This document shows, piece after piece, positions 9,455 through 19,011 of a stretch of 64,000 nucleotides of DNA. Under the pieces are notes generated by a model, which ran no database searches, was not told the origin of the DNA, and saw only the letters and a list, made by a program, of their open reading frames with translations. The DNA is from Sinorhizobium sp. 8-89 (lineage in GTDB: Bacteria > Pseudomonadota > Alphaproteobacteria > Rhizobiales > Rhizobiaceae), in the NCBI RefSeq assembly GCF_030124325.1, contig NZ_JASKLR010000005.1:62001-126000 (forward strand). The letters run 5' to 3'. The first letter of the stretch is position 1; each line of letters begins with the position of its first letter. The position numbers were made by a program, and so were the translations under genes.

Positions 9455-10006
9455 ATGACCGGCTTGGCGAATGTGGAAATTGAACCCGGCGATGCGAGTG
9501 GCGTTCGAGTGGCAAAGGCGCGGACGGGCAACGCGCCGTTCATTGCCTTGGCCCTTGTTTTCCTCCCCCTAAATGCCGGCACGCTGCTCTACACGGCCAA
9601 GAACGCAGCGGATGTCCGTGAGAGCCGCGAGGCGCTTGCTGCGGTCAAACGATCGATTGACGGTCTGAGGCTGCAGATCGGCAAACAAGACCGCCACATC
9701 GACAGGACCGACGACGCTGCGCCTATTCGCCAGCAGGTCGAGAAATTGCGGAAAGACCTATCCCTCCTCAGTGAGCGGATGCGTTCCGGCTCCCTCGCCT
9801 CCGGCGGCTCCGTCATCTTGAGCGCGCCCGGAAAGGGCGTGGCGCGCATCGACGCCCCGCCGGCAACGGCCTCCGGAGTGGAACTTTCGGCACCGCATGA
9901 GGGCCAGCCGGCAATCGATGCCGAGAGCCCCACGTTCGCCGATCTGCCGCGCTACGAGCGATCCGTTTCGCCGGAGGGCAAGCTGATCCTGCGGAAGGTG
10001 CAATAG
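9455..10006 (+). CDS. Hypothetical membrane-anchored coiled-coil protein
   Basis: 183 residues. A short polar N-terminus is followed by one transmembrane helix at about 28-50 (FIALALVFLPLNAGTLLY). Charged heptad-like helix fills about 52-112 (the stretch around ALAAVKRSIDGLRLQIGKQD), and a Pro/Ala-rich tail ends in YERSVSPEGKLILRKVQ. GGAGGAAG lies just upstream of the ATG at 9455, which decides this start over an in-frame ATG 159 bases upstream. I do not recognise the family. Position after the secretin and lipoprotein genes, on the same strand, suggests an envelope role, but a 260-base gap holding a gene remnant separates them. Confidence 0.7.
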   Translation: MTGLANVEIEPGDASGVRVAKARTGNAPFIALALVFLPLNAGTLLYTAKNAADVRESREALAAVKRSIDGLRLQIGKQDRHIDRTDDAAPIRQQVEKLRKDLSLLSERMRSGSLASGGSVILSAPGKGVARIDAPPATASGVELSAPHEGQPAIDAESPTFADLPRYERSVSPEGKLILRKVQ

Positions 10007-10073
10007 CAGCCCTCTCCGCGTTCGCCCTATTAGGTTCCGCAGCGCCGCTCTTCCAGATACAGGAGCGATTCTG

Positions 10074-10199
10074 ATGTGTCGCGAAGCGAACCTCACGGAC
10101 GAGGAACTGGTCGATCTGTGCGATCAAATCTCTCAAGGGCAGCGCAAGGAAATCGAGCAGATGAACTCAATCAGAGCGAGACTGCATGGCTCCGGCTGA
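10074..10199 (+). CDS. Short DUF305-like fragment or small protein
   Basis: 41 residues with an AGGAG ribosome site 7 bases before the ATG. The sequence LTDEELVDLCDQISQGQRKE followed by IEQMNSIRARL resembles the last helix of DUF305 proteins, which typically end with an Ala/Ile-rich helix, a QxxEI motif and M..WL. The upstream part of DUF305, with its conserved His-His-Met segments, is absent. It may be a decayed remnant rather than a working gene. It lies 67 bases after the coiled-coil protein gene. Confidence 0.4.
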   Translation: MCREANLTDEELVDLCDQISQGQRKEIEQMNSIRARLHGSG

Positions 10200-10475
10200 T
10201 TGATGGCTGGCGCACACCTATCCGATGCCGCGGAGCGATCAAGCTCCCAACTTCGTAGCCGATGCCGCTGAGCATCAGCCTGAAATCCACGCGCTTTCGG
10301 GCAAGCTCGCCCGGCAGAGTGCCGCCATCGCCGCGATCGGGGACGCGTCGGTCTGGCTGTGGGCCAATCAGAGTCGGGCGGACAAAGGCGGCAGGCGCAG
10401 AGCCATGAATGCATTGGCTCCGCACCTTCCGCTCGCCCCGGCGTGCTAAACCGTTCGTTGGATTCGACGGCGCAG
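10200..10475. other. Intergenic region, no supported gene
   Basis: These 276 bases separate the DUF305-like stub from the convergent diguanylate cyclase gene. Open frames of 70-90 codons exist on both strands, but none has a ribosome site plus a recognisable sequence, and they overlap each other. No terminator with a T-run was seen. Confidence 0.5.
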
Positions 10476-11756
10476 CTATGCGGTTGGTGAATCCGGCTGA
10501 AAGAGTATCACGCGATTGCGGCCCGTTTTCTTGGCCAGATAGAGTGCCTCGTCAGCCTGGTTCTGAAGCTTCTCCGGCGCGATGATCGCTTCACTTGACG
10601 CCTGCGCCGCCACGCCAATGCTGAGGGTGACATAAGGCGATACGCGGGATGCGGGGTTCGGAAGGGAGGCGGCTTCAACGCTCGCCCTAATTCGTTCAGC
10701 CGTGGCCAGCGCCGCTCGTTCATCTGCGCCCGGAAGCACGACGAGAAACTCCTCACCGCCGTAGCGGGCTACATGGTCGCGGTTTCGCCTGACGCTGCTC
10801 TGAATGATGCCGGCAACTTTCACGAGGCAGCGATCGCCCTCAGCGTGACCAAGGCGATCGTTCAGGTTCTTGAAGTCGTCGATGTCGCACATCAGCATGG
10901 CGTTACCCGGCGGGCGCTCCGCGCCTGCGCTCCAGAGGCGATTCAAGGTTTCCATCATCCAGCGCCTGTTGGCGATTCCGGTCAGGGGATCGGTTTTTGC
11001 AAGGCGCTCGAGGCGGGCATTGGCGTCGGCAAGCTCCGCTACCCGGCGCTTGTCGCGAAGTTCAAGAAGGAAGGTCTTCTGGGCCAGGATCGTCATCGTG
11101 CGTCGGGCAACGATCGTCGCGACGATGCCGCTGGCAAAAAACAGCGTCCCAGCCACGGCGCTGCCCCTATTGAGGATCGGGTTCTGCAACTGAAAAATAA
11201 GGTAGAGGGCAAGAGCGAACGAGGCGACCGTCACCGTCCAACCCAGAGGAACGGCGAAGATGATGATCGCGGTGATGGCGACGAACAGCATAATGTTCAA
11301 GTGCCGTTCATAGAACTCGCCACCTGCGCTCACGCCCACCAACGCGACCGACAGGAGGATGAGGAACAAGCCCGTGAGCAAAGACATCCTTTGAAACCAA
11401 ACGCTGCGCGGTTTTCGCCAGACAAGAGCGGTCACCAGAGCGGCGGGAGGAAGAATGCAGGCTGGCGGAAGCATCGACAGTGCGACCGCCCTTGGAAGCA
11501 GGATCGCGTTGAGACCCAGCGTCAATACGTCCAGCAAGACCACCCATATCATCCACGCGCGAATGATCTTGGCCGTCCGCGCCCACGAACGCTCTTGGAA
11601 CAGGCGAGCAAGCTCACCTTTGAGGCGGATGTCACGCGTGCGGCCTGCAAGCAGGCGCTCGACTTCGGTCATGACAACCGGGTTGGGCGGCTGAGACCTC
11701 ATTTCCGGGGAGGTGGTCACGTGACTGTCAGCAAGTGCGCTTTCCTTAAGCTCCAT
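10476..11756 (-). CDS. Membrane-bound diguanylate cyclase (GGDEF)
   Basis: 426 residues from the ATG at 11756. About six transmembrane helices lie between residues 60 and 240. A short coiled coil leads into the GGDEF domain (about 265-420): KTDPLTGIANRR opens it and GGEEF sits at 333-337, a functional variant. RNRD five residues before the signature matches the allosteric inhibition site. The protein should make c-di-GMP in response to an unknown membrane or periplasmic input. The start is uncertain: no strong ribosome site precedes 11756, and the frame stays open to 11900. It is convergent with the secretin-side genes and is the second c-di-GMP enzyme in the first 12 kb. Confidence 0.88.
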   Translation of the reverse strand: MELKESALADSHVTTSPEMRSQPPNPVVMTEVERLLAGRTRDIRLKGELARLFQERSWARTAKIIRAWMIWVVLLDVLTLGLNAILLPRAVALSMLPPACILPPAALVTALVWRKPRSVWFQRMSLLTGLFLILLSVALVGVSAGGEFYERHLNIMLFVAITAIIIFAVPLGWTVTVASFALALYLIFQLQNPILNRGSAVAGTLFFASGIVATIVARRTMTILAQKTFLLELRDKRRVAELADANARLERLAKTDPLTGIANRRWMMETLNRLWSAGAERPPGNAMLMCDIDDFKNLNDRLGHAEGDRCLVKVAGIIQSSVRRNRDHVARYGGEEFLVVLPGADERAALATAERIRASVEAASLPNPASRVSPYVTLSIGVAAQASSEAIIAPEKLQNQADEALYLAKKTGRNRVILFQPDSPTA

Positions 11757-12136
11757 CCTTGCCCAACTAGGGGAGCACCTCCTGCTGGCAAGATCATCGG
11801 TGCATGAACTCGCGCGTTGCACTGATGCCAACCAGGCATCTCCTTCCGCAGGCACGGGGAATTCGAAAGGCCGTTGGCGACCATCGTCCGAGCCCGGCAT
11901 AGTGGTTTAGCGCCGCTGCCGGTCAAGGTGACGGTATAATACTGGCAGGCAACAGTGTTCACCTGGTATCAGTCGTCATCCCGGTTCGGGTCTGCGATCG
12001 TGGTGCCGGTGACTTGGCCGCCGATGGCAATGGAGGCCGGAGTAGCAATCGATTCCGGGATGTCATACCGACACCGATAGTTATCGGAAAATCTTCGAAC
12101 CGGGCGAGGCACGCCTGGTGCTCCTGCCATGGATCC
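11757..12136. other. Intergenic region, nothing recognised
   Basis: About 380 bases lie between the diguanylate cyclase start and the end of the broken nucleotidyltransferase-fold gene. The upstream extension of the cyclase frame covers part of it. I see no RNA gene, palindrome or promoter pair that I would defend. Confidence 0.5.
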
Positions 12137-12729
12137 TCAGAACGGCAGGACTGTCTTCTCTCCTATTTCCCGGCTCCCGGTATCGAGACATTCCCCGAGA
12201 AGGTCCTTCCGCTCATCCGGTAACATCGCGGCTCCGATCTTGATGGCTTCCTCCCATGCGGGCCCGCGTTTCACGCTTCGATAGGCCATCGCCAGATCGG
12301 GAGATCGCTTCGCTTGCAGGAGGGATTCGACGAGGATTCCGGCCTGCATTATGTCCTTGTCGCGCTTGAGAGCACTGTTTGCATGACGTCGGGGCGCGAT
12401 GATGAGCTTGTGTACAGAGTGGCGAGCGGGATCGGGGACAGGCCGCCTTTGAGAACAAGGCTGGTCAACTCGTAGGGCCAATCGTCATCGGCAAGCATGC
12501 CCTCGGAATCGATGCCGAGGAGATTGGCGAGGCTGATGCGGATCGGACGCGCGCCCGCGCCGCCGCCGATCCGTTTCGGCAATCTGATCTGGAAGAGGTA
12601 GATGCCGCCGCTTCTCACCAGATAGAGGCCGGAGAATCGCTTTTTTACGATTCCGTTTCTTCGCGGAAATGATTTCCGCATCGTCCGGCGATACATGAGA
12701 CGATAACCGGCGCGATACATTGCGCGCAT
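12137..12729 (-). pseudogene. Frameshifted nucleotidyltransferase-fold gene (GSU2403-like), truncated
   Basis: Two minus-strand frames join into one protein. The upstream frame ends ADDDWPYELTSLVLKGG near 12445. The downstream frame continues PVPDPARHSVHKLIIAPRRH, then ALKRDKDIMQAGILVESLL, to a stop at 12137. The pattern of an ELT(S)LVLK strand followed by PDPARxxxHKLI and a KxxKD helix is what I recall for the C-terminal half of the GSU2403-type nucleotidyltransferase-fold family. A one-base deletion around 12441-12446 explains the break. The 5' part before about 12729 is missing, where the tRNA-Ser region begins. Family assignment is from memory; the frameshift is seen directly. Confidence 0.55.
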
Positions 12730-12785
12730 TTTTCATGGCGGAAGACCCTTTGCTGGGCTGCTCTCTCAGAAAACCTGCGGGGAAA

Positions 12786-12817
12786 CTGGCGGAGAGTAGA
12801 AATCCGCTGGCGGAGAG
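12786..12817. repeat. 11-bp direct repeat at the 3' end of tRNA-Ser
   Basis: CTGGCGGAGAG occurs at 12786-12796 and again at 12807-12817, where it is the CCA and acceptor-stem end of the tRNA-Ser gene. A partial copy of a tRNA 3' end just outside the gene is what tyrosine-recombinase integration can leave. At 11 bp it could also be a local duplication. Confidence 0.45.
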
Positions 12818-12897
12818 GGGGGGATTCGAACCCCCGATGGGCTTGCACCCATGCCGCATTTCGAGTGCGGTGCATTCAACCACTCTGCCACCTCTCC
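12808..12897 (-). tRNA. tRNA-Ser (anticodon CGA)
   Basis: The minus strand folds as a 90-nt class II tRNA. The acceptor stem is GGAGAGG paired with CCTCTCC, the discriminator is G and CCA is encoded. The anticodon loop CTCGAAA gives CGA, reading UCG serine codons. A long variable arm (around GGGTGCAAGCCC) and the T-loop TTCGAAT are present. The gene is divergent from rplU. Its 3' end faces the accessory region at 1-12.7 kb, and a short copy of that end lies just outside it. Confidence 0.97.
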
Positions 12898-13200
12898 GCG
12901 GGGCCGGTGGCGCTTTGTCGGCGCGGTCGGGTTCATAGCGGCAGATTTGCGCCCTGACAAGGGGCCGTGGAAAGATTATCTTGCTTGGCCGCGCCTTTCG
13001 TCTTGACAGGGAAGAGCGATTCCCGTAATCCGCGCAATGAAGTGGTGTGGTCTGCCCGCACCGCGAAGGGTAACAGTTTGTGCCCACCCACTGGTGGAGG
13101 TCAAGGGTTTTCCGAGGCGCTCCGCTCAACGTAGCGACTGACAAAAAGACGGCCTTGCCTTTTGAGGTAATGAGCCGGACCGAACATGAAAGGATAAAAT
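12898..13200 (+). promoter_or_regulatory. rplU-rpmA promoter and leader
   Basis: CTTGAC at 13002-13007 and GTAATC at 13025-13030, spaced by 17 bases, fit the rhizobial sigma-70 consensus. This leaves a leader of about 165 bases before rplU. The leader has some short inverted repeats, but I cannot assign it to a known ribosomal leader family. GAAAGGA lies just before the rplU ATG. Nothing else is seen in this 303-base gap. Confidence 0.5.
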
Positions 13201-13569
13201 ATGTTCGCAGTCATCAAGACCGGCGGTAAGCAGTACCGCGTGTCGGCCAACGACGTCATCACCATCGAAAAGCTGGAAGGCGTTCAAGGCGACAAGATTG
13301 AATTCACCGAGATCCTGATGGTCGGCGCCGGCGCCGATGCCACTATCGGTGCTCCGTTTGTCGAAGGTGCCGTCGTCAGCGCCGAAGTTGTGGAACAGGG
13401 CCGCGCCAAGAAGGTCATCGCCTTCAAGAAGCGCCGCCGCCAGAACTCCAAGCGCTCGCGCGGCCATCGCCAGCATCAGACGACCGTCCGCATCCTGGAC
13501 ATCGCTGCTGCCGACGGCAAGGCAAAGAAGTCTTCGAAGAAGACCGAAGCCGCCACTGAAGCAAACTGA
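13201..13569 (+). CDS. rplU: 50S ribosomal protein L21
   Basis: 122 residues. The N-terminus [20 protein letters not shown] is the conserved L21 start, and [20 protein letters not shown] is the rRNA-binding basic segment. L21 binds 23S rRNA next to L20 in the large subunit. The core ends near residue 103; a Lys/Ser/Thr/Ala-rich tail of about 18 residues follows, a common alphaproteobacterial extension. A GAAAGGA site precedes the ATG. rpmA follows after 32 bases, the conserved rplU-rpmA pair, with obgE further downstream after two acetyltransferase genes. Confidence 0.98.
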   Translation: MFAVIKTGGKQYRVSANDVITIEKLEGVQGDKIEFTEILMVGAGADATIGAPFVEGAVVSAEVVEQGRAKKVIAFKKRRRQNSKRSRGHRQHQTTVRILDIAAADGKAKKSSKKTEAATEAN

Positions 13570-13601
13570 GTTTGGGATCGAAGGTTTAAAGGAGAACACC
13601 A

Positions 13602-13871
13602 ATGGCACACAAAAAAGCTGGCGGTTCGTCGCGTAACGGTCGCGATTCCGAGTCCAAGCGCCTTGGCGTGAAGAAGTTCGGCGGCGAAACCGTCATTGCA
13701 GGCAACATCATCGTGCGCCAGCGCGGCACGAAGTGGCATCCGGGCGCCAATGTCGGCCTCGGCAAGGACCATACGATTTTTGCGCTTACGGCAGGTAACG
13801 TGGACTTCCGTACGAAGGCCAATGGCCGCGTGTACGTGTCTGTAATGCCGAAAGCGGAAGCAGCGGAATAA
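13602..13871 (+). CDS. rpmA: 50S ribosomal protein L27
   Basis: 89 residues. [20 protein letters not shown] is the classic L27 N-terminus, followed by LGVKKFGGE and the [10 protein letters not shown] segment. Its N-terminal tail reaches the peptidyl-transferase centre. It starts directly with MAHKKAGG and so lacks the cleavable extension of Firmicutes L27. AAGGAG lies 8 bases before the ATG. It is the second gene of the rplU-rpmA operon and is followed by a terminator-like hairpin. Confidence 0.98.
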   Translation: MAHKKAGGSSRNGRDSESKRLGVKKFGGETVIAGNIIVRQRGTKWHPGANVGLGKDHTIFALTAGNVDFRTKANGRVYVSVMPKAEAAE

Positions 13872-13945
13872 GCCGGTAGCGCTCTAAAACAGCCGGCGTC
13901 TCATCGACCCGGCTGATGCACCCGCAAGGTTCAAGGCCAGACTTC

Positions 13946-13980
13946 AAGGGGAGATGGGGCGATACCCAACTCCCCTTTTC
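13946..13980 (+). terminator. Terminator-like hairpin after rpmA
   Basis: AAGGGGAG pairs with CTCCCCTT, and an inner TGGG pairs with CCCA. The stem is followed only by TTCCC, so the T-tract is weak. It lies 75 bases after the rpmA stop and just before the ribosome site of the acetyltransferase gene. Confidence 0.45.
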
Positions 13981-14000
13981 CCATGTCTGGAGGAAGAACC

Positions 14001-14633
14001 ATGCAAACCGAGCTGTTGAGGGAAGACCAATCCCGGTCTCCCGACCAAAGGCTGAGGCCTCAGCGGTCAAGGACCGATTGCCCGATATTGTTATCACCCC
14101 GGCTCGTTTTGCGCGCGCCGCATGAAGACGATATCGACGCCCTTGCCCATCTTGCCAACAACGCCAACATCGCCACCATGGTCTCGCGCATGCCGCATCC
14201 CTACACCACGGCGGATGCGGCCGATTTCGTGCGACGCGCAAAAGCCGGCACGATTGGCAAGTGCGTCTACGCGATTACCAAGGCGGACAATGGCGCATTC
14301 CTGGGTTGCTGCGGTATAGAGCCGCATCCCGACGGCAAGACGGCGGAGCTCGGCTACTGGCTGGGTGAACCCTATTGGAACCAGGGCTACGCCACCGAGG
14401 CGGCACAGGCGCTGACGGACATGGCCTTCCGCACCCGCGACATCGACCAGATCGATGCGCGCTGCCGGGTCATGAACATCGCCTCGCGCCGCGTCATCCA
14501 GAAGTGCGGCTTCCAGTTCCAGGGCTCCGGCATGGTCGACAGCCTCGCGCTCGGCGGCATGATGTCCGTCGAATGGTACCGGCTCGACCGTAAGACCTGG
14601 GTTTCGCTGAGAAGCTGGGGAGGCATGCGATGA
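14001..14633 (+). CDS. GNAT-family N-acetyltransferase (RimJ-like)
   Basis: 210 residues. After about 30 polar residues the fold begins with LSPRLVLRAPHEDDIDAL, typical of the RimJ/RimL branch (Acetyltransf_3). ELGYWLGEPYWNQGYATEAA is the acetyl-CoA pyrophosphate-binding segment, and NIASRRVIQKCGF is the later helix. The family acetylates protein N-termini or small amines with acetyl-CoA; the substrate is not predictable. GGAGGAAG lies 6 bases before the ATG at 14001. Its stop overlaps the next acetyltransferase start (ATGA), so the two are co-translated. The pair lies between rpmA and obgE. Confidence 0.9.
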   Translation: MQTELLREDQSRSPDQRLRPQRSRTDCPILLSPRLVLRAPHEDDIDALAHLANNANIATMVSRMPHPYTTADAADFVRRAKAGTIGKCVYAITKADNGAFLGCCGIEPHPDGKTAELGYWLGEPYWNQGYATEAAQALTDMAFRTRDIDQIDARCRVMNIASRRVIQKCGFQFQGSGMVDSLALGGMMSVEWYRLDRKTWVSLRSWGGMR

Positions 14634-15214
14634 ACGCGCTCGTTTCCGAACGGTCGCGGATCATCGTCCGCCCCGACCCCGGCCCTTGCCCCGTCATCGA
14701 GACGGAGCGGTTGCGGCTCCGGCCGCACCGACTTGCCGATGCCGGAGCGATCGCCCAGTCGCTCGGCGATTTTCAGGTCGCGCGCATGCTGGCGCGCGTC
14801 CCGGCGCCCTATGACCACCAGGATGCGCTCGACTGGCTGAACCGCCAAGCGGCCAATGTCCTGCCCGACTGGACGCTCGCCATCACCACGGGCGATGACG
14901 TCCATATCGGCTGCGTCGGCATCGAGATCAGGCACGGTCAGTGGCATGTCGGCTACTGGCTGAACCGGTTCTATTGGGGCAAGGGGCTCGCGAGCGAGGC
15001 GGTCCATGCGGCGATCGAGCGCTTCTTCCGGCGCATGCCGGAAACGGTGCTCCATTCGGGCGTCTTTGCCGACAATCCCGGCTCCTTGCGGGTGCAGGAG
15101 AAGCTCGGCTTCGGGATCACCGGCTGCAGCCAGATCTATGCGCTCGCCCGCAATGCCATGGTCGCGCATATCGAGACACGGCTGACGGCGGCGGATCTGC
15201 GCCGGCCGAACTGA
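14630..15214 (+). CDS. GNAT-family N-acetyltransferase, second of the pair
   Basis: 194 residues. ETERLRLRPHRLADAGAIAQ opens the domain, HVGYWLNRFYWGKGLASEAV is the acetyl-CoA-binding segment, and NPGSLRVQEKLGFG closes it: the same RimJ/RimL type as the preceding gene. The start ATG at 14630 overlaps the upstream stop by four bases. Although similar in fold, the two proteins differ widely outside the motifs, so this is not a recent duplication. A shortened RIME copy follows 18 bases after the stop. Substrate unknown. Confidence 0.9.
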   Translation: MNALVSERSRIIVRPDPGPCPVIETERLRLRPHRLADAGAIAQSLGDFQVARMLARVPAPYDHQDALDWLNRQAANVLPDWTLAITTGDDVHIGCVGIEIRHGQWHVGYWLNRFYWGKGLASEAVHAAIERFFRRMPETVLHSGVFADNPGSLRVQEKLGFGITGCSQIYALARNAMVAHIETRLTAADLRRPN

Positions 15215-15232
15215 AGGAGACCCGCGAAGGCT

Positions 15233-15301
15233 ACTGCACATGCAGCAATTCAAAGTGCTACAGCGACCTTTGTGCGTCTGAAAAGACGCACGGCGCTGTA
15301 G
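15233..15301 (+). repeat. RIME copy with shortened first palindrome
   Basis: The second palindrome is complete (CTACAGCG ... CGCTGTAG). The first palindrome is reduced to its outer arms, CTGCACATGCAG, compared with about 48 bases in full copies. It lies between the GNAT pair and obgE. The remaining bases to 15476 hold nothing else I can name. Confidence 0.8.
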
Positions 15302-15474
15302 CCTTCGCGGGTTTTCTGAAGACACGGCATCGCCGTCGCAGCGGAAGATGCGCGTCTTTTCCTGCGGCGCGATGATGTCGACATGATCGAGAGAGGCGGT
15401 GATGCGCGCCGGGTCGAAGCGCCTATCGAGACCGATGCTCTATTGATTGTGATAGCCAGGAAACCGCACGATAA

Positions 15475-16551
<1,077 letters not shown>

Positions 16552-16552
16552 A

Positions 16553-17734
16553 ATGACAAAGACCCGCAAGCCGCTACAAAAATACCGCCGGGTCGTCATC
16601 AAGATCGGGTCGGCGCTGCTGGTCGATCGCAAATCAGGGCTGAAAAAAGCCTGGCTCGACGCTATGTGCGCCGACATTGCCGAACTGAAGACGAAGGGCG
16701 TGGAGGTGCTCGTCGTCTCTTCGGGCGCCATTGCGCTCGGGCGAACGGTGCTGGACCTTCCGGCCGGCGCCTTGAAGCTCGAGGAAAGCCAGGCCGCCGC
16801 CGCCGTCGGCCAGATCGCATTGGCGCGCGCCTGGTCGGAAAGCCTCTCGACCGATCAGATCATCGCGGGCCAGATCCTGCTGACGCTCGGCGATACGGAG
16901 GAGCGCCGCCGCTACCTCAATGCCCGAGCGACGATCAGCCAGTTGCTGAAGCTCGGCGCGGTGCCGATCATCAATGAAAACGACACGGTGGCAACCACCG
17001 AGATCCGTTATGGCGACAACGACCGGCTCGCCGCCCGGGTTGCAACCATGGTCGGCGCCGATCTGCTCGTGCTGCTCTCCGATATCGACGGCCTTTACAC
17101 CGCCCCACCGCATCTCGACCCCCACGCGCGCTTCCTCGACACAATCGCCGAGATCACCCCGGAAATCGAGGCGATGGCCGGGGGTGCGGCTTCCGAGCTT
17201 TCGCGCGGCGGCATGCGCACCAAGATCGACGCCGGCAAGATCGCAACGACGGCTGGTTGTGCGATGATCATCGCCTCGGGCAAGCCGGAGCATCCGCTGA
17301 ACGCGATCGAGTCCGGCGCCCGTTCCTCCTGGTTCGCGCCGGCCGGCTCGCCGGTCACGGCGCGCAAGACCTGGATTGCCGGGCAGCTGCTGCCGGCCGG
17401 CTCGCTCGCAATAGACGCTGGCGCCGAAACCGCCTTGTGCTCCGGCAAGAGCCTGCTGCCGGCCGGTGTCCGGCAGGTAACGGGCAGCTTCAGCCGTGGC
17501 GATACGATTGCGATCCTCGGCATGTCCGGCCGCGAAATCGCCCGCGGCCTCGCCGGCTACGATGCCGACGAGGCGCGTCAGATCGCCGGCAAGAAGTCGG
17601 CCGAGATCGCCGCGATCCTCGGCTATGCCGGCCGCACAAAGACGACGCCCTGCGCAGAACATTTGATGACGGGTCCCGCCGGGGCGCGGCTGGATGATGG
17701 AAGAGACGAGAGGAAAGGCGAGGTTCATGCCTGA
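16553..17734 (+). CDS. proB: Glutamate 5-kinase
   Basis: 393 residues. The amino-acid kinase domain (about 12-265) shows [32 protein letters not shown] and [16 protein letters not shown] domain (about 285-370) follows, as in long ProB enzymes. It phosphorylates glutamate in the first step of proline synthesis and is usually proline-inhibited. It starts one base after obgE and overlaps proA by eight bases, so obgE-proB-proA-nadD read as one transcription unit. Confidence 0.97.
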   Translation: MTKTRKPLQKYRRVVIKIGSALLVDRKSGLKKAWLDAMCADIAELKTKGVEVLVVSSGAIALGRTVLDLPAGALKLEESQAAAAVGQIALARAWSESLSTDQIIAGQILLTLGDTEERRRYLNARATISQLLKLGAVPIINENDTVATTEIRYGDNDRLAARVATMVGADLLVLLSDIDGLYTAPPHLDPHARFLDTIAEITPEIEAMAGGAASELSRGGMRTKIDAGKIATTAGCAMIIASGKPEHPLNAIESGARSSWFAPAGSPVTARKTWIAGQLLPAGSLAIDAGAETALCSGKSLLPAGVRQVTGSFSRGDTIAILGMSGREIARGLAGYDADEARQIAGKKSAEIAAILGYAGRTKTTPCAEHLMTGPAGARLDDGRDERKGEVHA

Positions 17735-19010
17735 CGCGGCCAAGAACGGCGAAGATGTCAACAGCGTCATGCTGGAAATCGGCCGCCGGGCCAAGGCGGC
17801 AAGCCGCCCGCTCGCCATTGCCAGCGCCGAGCGCAAGCACGCGGCCCTGATTGCCATGGCGGACGCCATCGTCGCCAGGACCGACGAGATCCTCGCGGCC
17901 AATGCAATCGATCTTGAAAACGCCCGGGAAACCGGCGTCGCCAAGGCCTTCATCGATCGTCTCACGCTTAACCGGGACCGCATCCGCGACATGGCCGAAG
18001 GCATCCGCGCCATTGCCGCGTTCAAGGATCCGATCGGCGACGTGATCGCGGACTGGGATCGCCCGAACGGGCTGCATATCGAGCGCGTGCGCACGCCGCT
18101 CGGCGTGATCGGCGTGATTTACGAAAGCCGGCCGAACGTCACGGCCGACGCCGGCGCGCTCTGCCTAAAGGCCGGCAATGCGGTGATCCTACGAGGCGGC
18201 TCCGACAGCTTTCATTCGTCGCGGGCGATCCATGCCTGCCTGGTCGAGGGGCTGAAGGCCGCGGCCCTTCCGGAGCATGCGATCCAGATGGTGCCGGTCG
18301 CCGACCGCGCCGCCGTCGGCGCCATGCTTTCCGGCCTCAACGGCGCGATCGACGTGATCGTGCCGCGCGGGGGAAAAAGCCTTGTCGCCCGCGTTCAGAG
18401 CGAGGCGCGGGTGCCGGTCTTCGCGCATCTCGAGGGCCTCTGCCACATCTACGTCGATGCCTCGGCCGATCTCGACATGGCGAAGAAGATCGTCGTCAAC
18501 GCCAAGATGCGCCGCACCGGCATCTGCGGCGCTGCCGAAACGCTGCTGATCGACCGCAACGCCGCAGATCGGTTGGCAAAGCCGCTGCTTCAGGCGCTTG
18601 CTGACGCTGGCTGCGAAGTCAGAGTCTCGAAAGAGCTGGAACAGCTGCTGCCGGGTCTTAGACCCGCGACGGACGCGGATTGGGCGACCGAATACCTCGA
18701 CGCGATCATTTCGGCGAAGCTGGTCGACGGTATTTCCGGCGCCATCGACCATATCAACACCTGGTCGTCGGCCCATACCGAAGCGATCATCGCGCAAGAT
18801 CCGGGTGCGGTGGAACGCTTCTTCTCGGAGATCGATTCCGCGATCCTCCTGCACAATGCCTCGACGCAGTTTGCCGACGGCGGCGAGTTCGGCATGGGCG
18901 GCGAGATCGGCATCGCCACCGGCAAGATGCATGCGCGCGGTCCCGTCGGCGTCGAGCAGCTGACCTCTTTCAAATACCGCGTGCGCGGCACGGGACAGGT
19001 GCGGTCCTGA
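17727..19010 (+). CDS. proA: Gamma-glutamyl phosphate reductase
   Basis: 427 residues. The aldehyde-dehydrogenase fold contains [33 protein letters not shown] and the catalytic-Cys segment [14 protein letters not shown]. It reduces gamma-glutamyl phosphate with NADPH to the semialdehyde that cyclises to pyrroline-5-carboxylate. I chose the ATG at 17727 because AGGAAAGGCGAGG precedes it and the resulting length is normal; an in-frame ATG 33 bases upstream is deeper within proB. It overlaps proB and is followed by nadD after one base. Confidence 0.97.
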   Translation: MPDAAKNGEDVNSVMLEIGRRAKAASRPLAIASAERKHAALIAMADAIVARTDEILAANAIDLENARETGVAKAFIDRLTLNRDRIRDMAEGIRAIAAFKDPIGDVIADWDRPNGLHIERVRTPLGVIGVIYESRPNVTADAGALCLKAGNAVILRGGSDSFHSSRAIHACLVEGLKAAALPEHAIQMVPVADRAAVGAMLSGLNGAIDVIVPRGGKSLVARVQSEARVPVFAHLEGLCHIYVDASADLDMAKKIVVNAKMRRTGICGAAETLLIDRNAADRLAKPLLQALADAGCEVRVSKELEQLLPGLRPATDADWATEYLDAIISAKLVDGISGAIDHINTWSSAHTEAIIAQDPGAVERFFSEIDSAILLHNASTQFADGGEFGMGGEIGIATGKMHARGPVGVEQLTSFKYRVRGTGQVRS

Positions 19011-19011
19011 C

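Noticed and set aside
10773..11807. 344-codon plus-strand frame over the diguanylate cyclase gene
   Set aside because: The sense strand encodes an intact GGDEF protein; the other frame is low-complexity.
12485..13144. 219-codon minus-strand frame running through tRNA-Ser
   Set aside because: It reads through a tRNA gene and across the broken gene's third frame; composition is not protein-like.
16634..18094. Long minus-strand frame opposite proB and proA
   Set aside because: High-GC antisense frame; both sense genes are unmistakable.
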